Shown here: positions 1-11,051 of the stretch, piece by piece | How positions within the stretch are numbered: the stretch's first letter is position 1 | How the letters are laid out: each line of letters begins with the position of its first letter | NCBI GenBank assembly: GCA_010909165.1 | Contig: VJWM01000068.1 | Location: forward strand, 1,364,001 to 1,428,000 | Length of the DNA stretch: 64,000 nucleotides | Reading direction: 5' to 3' | DNA from: Anthoceros angustus | Taxonomy: Eukaryota > Streptophyta > Anthocerotopsida > Anthocerotales > Anthocerotaceae | Program-made: the position numbers and the translations under genes | The notes under the pieces: generated by a model | The model's database searches: none | What the model saw: only the letters and a program-made list of their open reading frames with translations | Told to the model about the DNA's origin: nothing

Positions 1-13
1 GAATATCCAAATA

Positions 14-544
14 CAGTCCACCCCCCCTAATTGGGACTGGTTCGGAGTGCCTTTAGAGGTCCCATTAAGGGAGGTGTCCCGATTATATTTTCCCTATTTA
101 AAAATAATAAAATATTTTAAATTCTAAAAAATCAAAAAAATCAAAAATACCCAAAAATTAAAATTAAAATTTTGATTGATAGGTTTCACTAAAATAACTT
201 TTACCACTTCTCTATATAGTTGTTTGACTAGCGCTCTCTCTAAGCAACATCAAAAACCTCTACCTATCATAAAGGAAAAAGCTTAGCTTAAGAGTCTTCA
301 ATCACACCTAAAAGTCTATTGTGCTTTGAAATAATCGATTCTTTTTCTTTCTTTTTATTTTTAGTAAAAATTAGAAATCCCATTTAGGAGGTGAAACTAA
401 CATGAATGTATGTTTCAAAATGTCCCAATTATCATTTAGGGAAAAGTCCCATTTATTACATTGTAAACTAAAGGGAGTAGGATGGGAGGTCCCATTTAGA
501 GAGGAATCCCATTTATAGAGTTCCCAATTAGGGGGGGCCGACTG
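14..544. mobile_element. Pogo/Tc1-mariner-like MITE, copy 1
   Basis: A 531-bp element starts with CAGTC and ends with GACTG, with a TA on each side (12-13 and 545-546), the target duplication typical of Tc1/mariner/pogo elements. The termini form an imperfect inverted repeat of about 25 bp (CAGTC, a C-run, then CTAATTGGGA, against its complement at the right end). Inside are further degenerate copies of the same CCCATTTAG/GGGA motif. No transposase is encoded, so it is non-autonomous. A same-orientation relative of nearly equal length lies at 44141-44672. Assignment to pogo rather than another TA-inserting group is inference from the CAGT start. Confidence 0.85.
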
Positions 545-781
545 TACTAGCACCGCGCCTTTGAGAGCCTCTGGCGAACCCGCCCTTTTCGATTTTTCTA
601 ACTAAAACACCAAACACCGACCCGTGGTCTTTATCACCCGTCATGTTTTGGTATTAATATTTCGTTTTAAAAATAATTCACGAGGATATAATCTCCTCAT
701 TGCCTATTTTACTTTTGGTTGTATAGTTTGTTGCTTCTTCCATTCCACTCCATTGGCCTTGTGTCTTTGTTATGTAGGTTT

Positions 782-997
782 TGGGTGTCTTTACCTATTC
801 AAAGTTTTTGGGTGTCTTTACCTATCCAAAGTTTTTGGGTGTCTTTACCTATCCAAAGTTTTTGGGTGTCTTTATCTATCCAAAGTTTTTGGGTGTCTTT
901 ACCTATCCAAAGTTTTTGGGTGTCTTTACCTATCCAAAGTTTTTGGGTGTCTTTACCTATCCAAAGTTTTTGGGTGTCTTCATCCGTCCAAGTTGCC
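782..997. repeat. 27-bp minisatellite, 8 copies
   Basis: Eight head-to-tail copies of a 27-bp unit (GGGTGTCTTTACCTATCCAA plus AGTTTTT). Six are nearly identical and the last has diverged. Because 27 is a multiple of three, all frames stay open through it on both strands, giving several repetitive open frames that are probably not genes. The flanks to either side show no recognisable gene. Confidence 0.95.
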
Positions 998-1954
998 TTT
1001 CTCCTAACCAACCTGCTAGCTGCATCGTCCAACATGACTTGCGAGGAAACTCATGGATCGTGGCAATTCTAGCATAGTATACTATGGATCGTGGCAAATC
1101 TACCATGGCTTCTTTCCGAAGCTGGCTAGGACGCTTGGTACGACTTGTGAATCTCAATATTTATTATTCATTATATTACATAACATCCCGGCGACCAAGA
1201 TGCACTCGAGATGGAGCACGGGCAAGGGCAGTGTGGGCCATAGACACTGTGACCACGAGGTTCGCAATGAAGAGCTCAACATGGAATGGAATCGGAGTGT
1301 CTTCTAATAGACCAGCCCAATAATTAGGGAATCTACGCGATTAACCAGATAGAATGCGGACTGCCACTTACGTCGAACTTATGTCCAGTAGTTTAACTGT
1401 TAAGATGATCCAACCGTGTGCCAAGGACCATTCAGTTTTGATTTGAACTGTCCAATTTGAAAATCCACTTGAACTAGTTAGCAAATTGTGACTTCTCATG
1501 GGCTAAGGACAATTCAGTTTTGATTTCAACAATCTACTTGAACTGCCTAACAAATTGTGACTTCTCGGCGAGACACAGAAAATGGTAAAAAATACGATAA
1601 ATAAAAACAAAAGTAATTGACCAGGTAGTATAATCGAAGCAGGCAAGCAGGCTGGTGAATGTCCATGCTTGGGTAGACAGTGCCACGATCAGGCCCGTGG
1701 ACAGTGCCACGGTGGCACTGTCAGGCTCGTGGACAGTGCCATGGTCTGCAACCGCCGGTAAGCCAAAAACGGGCCTAAATCGCTTGCCCCCGGTTTGCAG
1801 GCGTCAGGAGGACCGGAATCTAAATGGGACAAACGAATTCGGAGAGCGCAGTGAAGGGACGAGTTGCGGCAAGAAAGAAGACTGCACATAAGGTGTGCCA
1901 GCGATTCTTTACGGGAGTAACTGCGAACTGCACAGTCAGCTTTTGATTGAATGA
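998..1954. other. No gene seen; diverged tandem segment
   Basis: I see no coding region here. At about 1420-1565 a segment containing ATTCAGTTTTGATTT and AACAAATTGTGACTTCTC is repeated in tandem with divergence (unit about 75-90 bp). At 1678-1740 GACAGTGCCAC recurs four times. The right end is the 3' flank of the IMP4 copy. Confidence 0.5.
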
Positions 1955-3238
1955 CTATAGTACAGTTTTCCGGATAGCAGAGTTCATGAATGGTCGGATC
2001 ACCCACTCATTTTGAGCCTCCGCCTGATCCATCGTTCCTCGCTTGATCTGCACCGAGACCGGAGTTATGCGTGCGTGAGCCAACAGGGCATTTGAGTTGA
2101 GAGCATGACTTCAAGCACTAGCACAGAATTTTGAAACACAGACCTGGTACAGCCGGAGATCGAAGGGGTCCAACTTCCTTCAACTCTTGAAGCTTCCCAG
2201 CAGACTTTTCAAAAACATGGTGCCTGAAAAAACAGCGTCACAGAAGCCAAAATAAATTCACACACCACCGTGCACAACACAGGATGCTCACACACTCTGC
2301 GTTTGCTGAAATCGGTCTCACCTGAAAGAGATGTCATCAGATCGGTTGACGAACGAAATCGTTCTCTTGGAATCTGGCCTCGGTGCTGGGAAAAGATGCT
2401 TGAGAATTGTTGCTGTCCTCTGCCCTAGCTGCAAACATTTCCACCACAAATTAGATGCACAACCGTATCACCAACGTGGTACAAAAGCAGTGGCAAACAA
2501 CCCCACTCAAGACACCAGGCCCAGAATCTAACGCAAAGCAGCATATCTACCTTGGTACTAAAGTTCTCAAGTATAAGATGGGGATAAGCTTCTGAAACTG
2601 TGCCCAGAGATTCAGTTTTACTCCTCTCATGCCTTGTCACCTGCACAAGATCGGATAACGCTAAGTATGTGACGGTTGCCGGAATTGCATGCTTCATCTC
2701 TCACACCTGCAAGGCTCCGCGTGACCAACCAAAAGAAAATTTGCTACTCACCACATTCATGAGGCCAAAATAAGCTGTTGGGCCATAAGGCAAGTGACAG
2801 ATAACAAGGCCATCAGGTTTCCTCGATGCTCATGAACCATCACAATATCAGTGAAGTCATTTGCTCTGGATGCCTTGACAATTTCTGAGATGACCTAAAA
2901 CACGACCAAGATCAGCACGGTTGATGACAGACACCATCAATCGGGGACGAGACAGACGAGAAGGATGGAGAAGTTTGCAACTTACCTGACCTCCACGGTT
3001 TATCCTTTGTGCATTTGGCAACACTATCTTGAGCTCCTACAGCGCACAAGAACGCCACCGTTGGAAACCTGGCACAGGACTTTTTACCACATCCAGGCAG
3101 AGAAACAAACTTTCACTCGGATACACACCTTCACGAATTGGGTGAGCGTACTGCTGGGATCCCTAGACGTGGTGAGCAGGATTTTGGGATCCTTGTCACC
3201 TGCGTGCGCATACTCGTCGTCGATGCCGGTCGCCATCT
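1955..3238 (-). pseudogene. IMP4: IMP4-like U3 snoRNP protein, 5'-truncated and frame-broken
   Basis: Minus-strand exons spell most of IMP4, the Brix-domain subunit of the U3 snoRNP processome used in 18S rRNA processing in the nucleolus. Exons: 3129-3238 (DDEYAHAGDKDPKILLTTSR), 2986-3036 (LPNAQRINRGG), 2752-2894 (IVMVHEHRG, then YGPTAYFGLMN), 2551-2640 (VTRHERS, then AYPHLILENFSTK), 2322-2428 (ILKHLFPAP), 2144-2223 and 1955-2047 (EWVIRPFMNS, stop). All junctions are GT-AG. The first exon can begin at an ATG at 3236, but the family's N-terminal ~85 residues are absent and I find no upstream exon. Frame breaks lie near 2820 (an AAA run one base short of restoring the frame) and near 2170. It is either a truncated duplicate or a gene damaged by consensus errors (see findings). 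Confidence 0.8.
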
Positions 3239-4692
3239 CTAGGAAATTCACGAAAATACAAACTCTCAGGTTCGCAGGCTAGTGAGCCCTAGTAGTGGAT
3301 TCAGAGTTTCAGACCTGCCTCGCAGCTAAAGCTAGGTTTGCAACTCAATCGTCAATCGATTCTATGCTGAGTGGAATTTTATTGAAATAGGTATAGAAAG
3401 GTGGGTGATCCCATCCACCTCAAAACCTTAAATCCCTTCAAGGAAGAAGGACTCTCAGTACACCTGTATGGTAGGTAGGAACACTAGGTGTACATATATA
3501 GTCTTTGAGCTTGGCATAATCTAAATTCCGAGGGTGAATGACTAGAAATGTGCATGGCTAACATACATTCGTAGAATTAGGATGGAGGAGAAGTTGAAGC
3601 CAACTTCGTTCACGAATTGTTGAAGCCAAGAGAATATTCAATGTGGTATAAGGCTGGAGCCACATAACAAACACAGCGCAAAGTGCAGATGCCATATCAC
3701 TGCTGTCTAAGAGTGTAGTGTTTTGCACAGGTATTCAGAAGACCAGCAAAAGTAATTGGTCAGCCAGGGTGAGGCCCTCCTGTTCCATTTATCCATTCAG
3801 GGCATTCTATGTCAATCCTCCTTCACTCCTGACCAACGGGCATCTTTTTTTTCACAATTTTGAGTGTGAAGCTGCCTGCCCTACTGCAGGGCACCACACT
3901 TTTTGTGGCCAAACTGTGATAAACCCTGCAGGCATCTTCAGTCCCCCACATTTTGCATACATGCCCACCAGGCAAGTGCCAACAACAAGTTACGAGGAAT
4001 GCCATGGTTCAACCACAACCCTGGATGGCAGCTACCAACACGCAGCATCCGCCTTCGCACCTGTCTTACACATCTCAATGCCACAGTTTTATGGCCTCAT
4101 GATTAGGTGTACCATGCTTAGCATATGCAGGAGAAGAAGAAGAAGAATTTTATTTAAGTCCACTAAGGACGGATTTCCATCATGGAACACACATGTGCAG
4201 AGATTATGGAGAACCACATGGAGGAATATGGTATCATCGCTGAAAAGGAAGGGAATGGTCAAGCCGTGGAAACGCAAGCACTGCAGGTTCACATTTTCTC
4301 TTTTAACTGGCTTGCTGTAAAACCATTGAATTTGGAGGATCATTGAATGGCGGATCTTTGCAGAAGATGAAGGTTGCATAGTTATGATTTATAGCCGAAG
4401 GAGTGGACAGGCTAGCGGAACATGACTGTACTGGCACAATATGTGCATCTGCAAATCAAGAGATGGTTCCCATTTGCAACTGACTCGTACCAAGTTTGAC
4501 AGTGAGCACACTCAAATGCTGCTAAAGCATACACTCCTTGTCCAGGCTCGGTGCCGCTGATTGCCTGCGGCTGAATTCCAGCCCTTCCAGTCCAGCCCCA
4601 GCCCTTCCAGCCTTACTGATTGGACGAGAGATGTCCCGTCTTCCATCAATCCTGTTATCCCTCTCAAGCCATCAGGGCCATTCCTACATGTA
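3239..4692. other. No gene recognised
   Basis: About 1.45 kb between the IMP4 copy and the receptor kinase. A plus-strand open frame of 200 codons (3718-4320) starts on GTG, resembles no family I know and has no supporting context, so I do not call it. The 5' exons expected for IMP4 were looked for here and not found. Confidence 0.5.
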
Positions 4693-6900
4693 TCATTCAT
4701 GGCACAAGCCTAAACTTCGGGCATCCCTACCGTCACAGAAGAGAATGACGAGCTTTGCAACCGGGTCATCTCCAGTGACTCGGCGGGCATTATAGTTTGC
4801 TGGGGACACCAATGGTTGTCTGCTGTAAACCGCAACTGGCTTACATCTTGGGAGCGAAGGTAGTTCAACATCTTGGTTCAAGATCTGCTGCACGCGCCTA
4901 GTAGAAGGCCTCAAGCTGGGATCCGGGTGGGTGCACATCAAGCCGACATGTAGCACACAGGTTAGGTCCCTAGGATCAAACTTTCCCGCCAGTGCTGGAT
5001 CCGCCACACCCAGAAGGTTGCCAGCTTCTAGCATCTGCCACACCCAGTCCAGTAGCTGGACTCCTGGTTGGGGATTAGGGGTCTCCTGCCGCTGGCCACC
5101 TCCAGCAACAAAACCCCAAAGCTGAAAATATCCGACTTGGCCGTGGCCTGCCCAGATAGGGCAAGCTCCGGCGGCATGTAGCCAAAGGTCCCAGCTAAGA
5201 GTGTGAGCGCGAGGCCCGTGGCGAAGGTCTCCTCCACCAGGCGGGACAAGCCGAAGTCTCCCAGCCGGGCTTCCATGTTGGAATCCAGAAGCACGTTGGC
5301 CGGCTTGATGTCCCTGTGCACAATGCACTTCCTCCACTCCGTATGGATGTAGACCAAAGCCGTTGCAATCCCTCTGACAATGTGAAATCTGTCCGTCCAC
5401 GATAGCACCTGCTGACTGGAGTAGAGGTGTTGATCCAGGCTGAGGTTAGGCATGTAGTCGTACACGAGCAGGAGCTCGTCCCGCTCCTGGCACCAGCCAT
5501 GGAGATGTACCAGGTTCCTGTGCCTGAGCTGCCCCAAGATCTTGAGCTCCGCACGGAACTCCTTGGATCCCTGCCTTGAATCCCGCGCGATCCTTTTGAT
5601 GGCTAACTCGACATCTGAGTCCCCGATCCGCATTACCCCCCGGTACACAGTCCCGAACCCGCCTTTCCCGAGGATCTGTGATTTGCTGAACCCTAGAGTC
5701 GCCTTCTTCAGCTCCTGGTAGGTGAATGTGCGAGTCCAGTGGGTGATATCTGCATCCTCCACGGAAGAAGTGCCTGACGGGTCGGAGCTCCTGGCTGTGG
5801 ACGATGTTGATGCTTTGTCCGTGATGCGAGCACTGAGGGATTCCGGGCCATCCTTCCCGGAAGATCCCACATCTGCAACAAAAGAAGCAGCCAAGGCCGC
5901 AGCCAAGAGCAACTACCAGCAAAGCTGCTCCAGTTGCAACCCCTGCAACCAGGCCAGTGCTGCTCTTCTTGACTGCCTGAGGCTCAGGCTCAGGCGCAGC
6001 AGCTGGAGGTGGGGGTGGGGGTGGGGGTGAGGTGCGGGTGGGGGTGCGGTGGGGGTGGTTGTGGCAGGCCACTGGTGGAGAAGGTCCAGTCGTAGATGTA
6101 GGTGTTCTGGCTGTTGTCGCCTGTGCTAGCCGTGAATCCGACATAGGAATACTCTTGAACGATGCTGGAGACGTTCAAGCTGCTGTAATTAAGCACAAGA
6201 GAAGCACCAGATTTCTCATATCCGTTTTTGGGATAGTCTGACATGTACACCCACAGCTTTGCGCGTCCGCAGAATAGTCGATCCAAACTGAAAAGCTAGG
6301 ACCATCTGTCCCTGATGAGTCGTCCCTGAGCGTAATGTCGTAATCCGACAGGTCATTCGCCTTGACAGAAGCAACGCTGTTGATGTCCAGCCCACGTGGT
6401 TGGGATTGTTCGGGGATCCCATGGAGTATTCCAAAAGTCGTCGAACTCCACGGCTAAGACTTGAAAACTGGAATTCCTGGCAGTGTCATTCACGGAGTTG
6501 TAACGGAGACCGAGACCACCACCCGCGCTGTTAGGGGCACCTCGGAGCTAGGAGCGATGATAAAGGTCATCCCATCACCCCGGAAGTTGCTCGTGGAACT
6601 TTCATGGCGAAGGTGAAGGAGACGTTGAAGGAAGCTTCCCACCAGTGGCCGCATCATAGAACTGCACAGGCTCGCCATACACTGCTCTGGACACCAAGTC
6701 CGGGCCTGTACTCAGCGTGGTGCTATTCGCATCGAGGTGCAAAATGCTTGACTCCAGTTTGCAGTTGCCGTCCAGCCGCATCCCACCGGTTGATGAATTT
6801 GTGAAGTTGCGAGAGAAGGAAAAGTACACATTCCCGGAGCTTACCTTCTGCGCACGGCAGCTGAACATCACGGCCAGCAGAGGAAGCACAAGGCGCACAT
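4693..6900 (-). pseudogene. L-type lectin-domain receptor kinase, frame-broken by about 10 indels
   Basis: Plasma-membrane receptor kinase: extracellular legume-lectin domain, one membrane span, cytoplasmic Ser/Thr kinase. A likely ATG is at 6900, followed by a signal-like stretch (LPLLAVMF). Lectin blocks in order are NVYFSFSRNF, AVYGEPVQFYDAATG, GDGMTFIIAPS, LAVEFDDFWNTPWDP and YVGFTASTG. A Pro-rich linker precedes the span GLVAGVATGAALLVVALG. The kinase has LGKGGFGTVYRG, the VELAIKR lysine, IVHRDIKPANVLL, LGDFGLSRL and GYMPPELALSG, so all catalytic residues are present (RD type). The frame shifts at about 6885, 6615, 6570, 6515, 6420, 6385, 6275, 6005, 5905 and 5065, yet no stop or lost motif interrupts the correct frame between shifts. 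It reads as one intact gene with single-base losses: either a very young pseudogene or a sequence artefact. Confidence 0.85.
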
Positions 6901-6980
6901 GCTTTACAGCTGGGGCAACATCTCGTCTTTGTCTAGCAGGCCAGGGCCTGATACCTCCCAAGCTGCTCAAGTTGTGCTCA

Positions 6981-7960
6981 GTGAAAGCGTTCGGGATCGG
7001 ACATGGAGCGAGAAGGAAGGAAGGAAGGAGGCAAACGAAGGCCCCCGCGGCGAGGTCCGATCCCTGTCCCCAAACCTTGGGGTTCGATGCAACCCTGGGC
7101 ATGCACCCGTCGCCTAAGGCTAACGCAAACTTAATGAGCCCTGCCATTCGTACCGCCCGTGTGGCCACGCACCCCGATGCAAAGCTGAGAGGCATGAGGC
7201 GGCATGCCTCTCTTTCTTTCCGGCGTCTCCTTCTCCGGCAACGGCCGTCCGTCGTCGCTCCTGTCAATGGCTCCCTCCGCCCTTCTCTCAACGGCTCCCG
7301 TCCGCGCTTCTCAACGCCGTCCGTCCGCACCTGGTCACCCGTATGTGGTCTCAACCTGTTCACCCATCCCTGTTCTCGTTCCTAATGCGCGAAAACGAAC
7401 GTTTCAAGTATCTATAACCCGCTTCTAATGCGGTTCAGTTCAGAGGAAGCTTGACGGGTACGATCGAGCAAGCGAGCGGCAGTTTCTCCAATATCGTGAT
7501 GTCAGCAAAATGGAACATTTGCCTCACACTCAAGTGCAGACACTGGAGCCGGCATCCTCAGCAGTGAATGTGAAGCGCGCTTACATTCTTGCTGACCGTC
7601 GTAGGTGATTTTATTGCAGGTGAGAAAGCAAATGCTTGCTTTCCCACCTGCTTCATCAACTGCGTCATTGGGGAAGACCGTGGAATCAAAGCAGCATGTC
7701 AAAGACACACAAGGAAGCGAGGTGACAATCTACCATTGTCAGTACGGGCCTGATGACTGTCGTGGGAGGCTGCTATGACGGCTTCTTTCCTTGCTCCAAA
7801 TGTGAGCCCAAGACAGGGCGGGCGGGCAGTAGACGTCCAACGATGAGTAAGAAACGTGGATGCCTCTTCCAATTTGTGTTTTGGATGGACGTCAACACAC
7901 TTAGTTTTCTATCCTGAGAATCTGCTGTTTCAAGCATGGCTCCAACCAGTTTTGTGCTCA
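6981..7960. repeat. ~980-bp tandem duplication, unit 1
   Basis: First of two near-identical direct units starting at GTTCGGGATCGGACATGGAG, in the 5' flank of the lectin receptor kinase. It differs from unit 2 by about eight small length changes, and every one is a shortening in unit 1: A in AGAAAGG, TC in TCTCTC, C in ATCCCC, G in GAGGG, C in GCCCG, and one TG, GT and AC dinucleotide. I saw one substitution. No gene is recognised inside. Confidence 0.9.
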
Positions 7961-8962
7961 GTCACACCGTTCGGGATCGGACATGGAGCGAGAAAGGAAG
8001 GAAGGAAGGAGGCAAACGAAGGCCCCCGCGGCGAGGTCCGATCCCTGTCCCCAAACCTTGGGGTTCGATGCAACCCTGGGCATGCACCCGTCGCCTAAGG
8101 CTAACGCAAACTTAATGAGCCCTGCCATTCGTACCGCCCGTGTGGCCACGCACCCCGATGCAAAGCTGAGAGGCATGAGGCGGCATGCCTCTCTTTCTTT
8201 CCGGCGTCTCCTTCTCCGGCAACGGCCGTCCGTCGTCGCTCCTGTCAATGGCTCCCTCCGCCCTTCTCTCAACGGCTCCCGTCCGCGCTTCTCTCAACGC
8301 CGTCCGTCCGCACCTGGTCACCCGTATGTGGTCTCAACCTGTTCACCCATCCCCTGTTCTCGTTCCTAATGCGCGAAAACGAACGTTTCAAGTATCTATA
8401 ACCCGCTTCTAATGCGGTTCAGTTCAGAGGGAAGCTTGACGGGTACGATCGAGCAAGCGAGCGGCAGTTTCTCCAATATCGTGATGTCAGCAAAATGGAA
8501 CATTTGCCTCACACTCAAGTGCAGACACTGGAGCCCGGCATCCTCAGCAGTGAATGTGTGAAGCGCGCTTACATTCTTGCTGACCGTCGTGTAGGTGATT
8601 TTATTGCAGGTGAGAAAGCAAATGCTTGCTTTCCCACCTGCTTCATCAACTGCGTCATTGGGGAAGACCGTGGAATCAAAGCAGCATGTCAAAGACACAC
8701 AAGGAAGCGAGGTGACAATCTACCATTGTCAGTACGGGCCTGATGACTGTCGTGGGAGGCTGCTATGACGGCTTCTTTCCTTGCTCCAAATGTGAGCCCA
8801 AGACAGGGCGGGCGGGCAGTAGACGTCCAACGATGAGTAAGAAACGTGGATGCCTCTTCCAATTTGTGTTTTGGATGGACGTCAACACACACTTAGTTTT
8901 CTATCCTGAGAATCTGCTGTTTCAAGCATGGCTCCAACCAGTTTTGTGCTCGGTCACACCGT
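7961..8962. repeat. ~1-kb tandem duplication, unit 2
   Basis: Second unit of the direct duplication, with the longer form at every homopolymer or dinucleotide run that differs. The junctions upstream of unit 1, between the units and downstream of unit 2 all share a short GTTC. No coding function is visible. Confidence 0.9.
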
Positions 8963-11051
8963 TCATGTTGGAGATAATGGTTGCACGGGGGCATAAACTC
9001 TATCATAACTATGGATGCCACCTTCGGATTGAATAAGTGGCATTTCCAGCTGGTCAGTTTGTTGGTGTTCGATAACTTCATGAACGGGATTCCAGTGGCT
9101 TGCACCACATTACTGCAGGTCGGTCCTGGTGGACGCTGCCCACCACGCTGACGCGACCTTTGGTGATCCTCATTCCCAACTACTCGCTTCCCGATGACGT
9201 CTTCAGCTTCAGCCCCATGCCTGACTTACGTCGGCGCCGCGTCCGGTATCCCTGACAGCACCGTGTTTCCAGCAAGCACTGCCTGGCGCCAGTCACAGGC
9301 AATGGCAGTGAAATCAATAAAAGATGGCTATACATCAGTTGTGTGTCGACCAAAGCCGGGACCCTCTGGCACCAATCCTGTACGGTCCGCTCGCGCACTT
9401 CCAAAACGGTGACCGGAGTCGCGTTGTTGCTTTACCCGCTTCAGGGCTTCAGGGCAGGGCGCTTCCCTTGAAATTCGCGCGCGCTCCATCGCAAGGGTAG
9501 GGTTCGGCTATTAAGATGTATGTGGACAAAACTCAAGCTAAGACGCAACATTGTGAGTTCCCCGACAACATTAATCGACGTTGGATATCATCGTAGATTC
9601 CATCCTTGCACTTCGAGCCACCTAACAACCTTCCAACAGTATCCAGTGTCAAGTGTCTAGTCCTACATACTTAGCGACTCATAAGTTACTTGATTAGCAG
9701 CTAGTCACAAGGTTACTCTATGTAGCAGCTATTTTCAATGTCAATTGATCTAGCAGCTGCTCACAATCTGTATGTACTGGTAGGAAAGAGCCCATGTTTT
9801 CCCCTATGCTCTGCGGCCTTAGTTTGAAGAGACTTCCTTAGTTAGGCACATACCCCGATCTATCCGGGATATTTGGAGGAAGTTTGTTTTGTGGGGACGG
9901 AGGCAGGGAGACTTGAAGGATAGGGGTGAGCTATCCGTGCTGGGCTGGGTGTAAAGCCTGGATGAATTGGTCGAGTCCCTATTCAATAGTTTCACTTACG
10001 TAAAGAAGGCTGTGTGATTTTCTTGTTTCCACGTAACACTAAAAAAAATGTTTTCTTGTTCCCACTCAGCTTCTGCAATCGCTGCTGCTGGTGTGTCAGT
10101 TGCTACCCGGATCGCACCACCCTGACTGCAGACTGTGACTATGTACATATTTGTGCAACCTGCCCGAACGCTCGAACTTCGTACGGCACTTGTGCCGTAT
10201 TTTGCGCCAGGGCTACTCGCTGTGCGTGACCGTATGAATGCCACTTTACGAATGCCTCATGTATGCCATTGTATGCTGAAAGTCACCTGCTGGCATGTGT
10301 ATGCGTCAGGAGAGAGAACTGTGTTGCTGGCATGTGTATGGGTCAGGAGATAGAACTGTGTTCATGGCCTCACATAGGAGATCGAATTGTGTTGAGAGCT
10401 TGACCTAGGTTAGGTCTGTAGAGAAGCCTTCTGGCTGTATGGTTGTTTAATTGTATATCCAGAAATAACAACGATAGTAACAACATTTCACGTTTTATCA
10501 TATTGTTAGGAGGTTCTTTCTCTCTTATACCGGGTGCTGCTATAGCTGGTGGAAGGCTCAAAATTTCCCCGGTGCACTATGTGGATCATTCTTCTAGGAC
10601 GCAACAAATAGCCTGGCCTTCTTTATTCTGTTTACGACACTGTACATACACCATTCAGGTAAAGAATCACAAGGCTGAAAAGGAGAAATGTATGCTCCTG
10701 ATAGGATTGCCTACAAGAGAATAGTATACACTTGGAGACGCCTGAAGAGACTCAGCAGGAGGCTCGCCAGAGCAGTTCCCTGGGTTGTCATAGTAGCAAC
10801 TCTAGGTAGCAGTTATCAGCCATCGAGCTCTCTGCAGACAGCAAGTCAATGGTGCAGCACTTACAATTCAGATAAACTACACCTGCTTCAGGTACCCTAC
10901 GCATAAATGAATGGCCAACTCCACTGAGAAGGCGCACATCCGCTCACACCCCGAGTGGGACGCTAAGAATGCTTACATATAGATAGTAGCAGTGCCGAAT
11001 CAACTCATCACCTCCAAGAACTGGCTTTCATACTGCACCAAATCAGCTCCT
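8963..11051. other. Intergenic; no gene seen
   Basis: About 2.1 kb without a recognisable gene. At 10276-10355 a segment of about 40 bp (GGCATGTGTATG, GTCAGGAGA, GAACTGTGTT) occurs twice in tandem. Short open frames here show no family signature. Confidence 0.5.

Noticed and set aside
624-1077. Open frames in three frames over the 27-bp repeat
   Set aside because: An automatic result of a repeat length divisible by three.
3718-4320. 200-codon plus-strand open frame
   Set aside because: It starts with GTG, has no recognisable domain or splice context, and overlaps other open frames.
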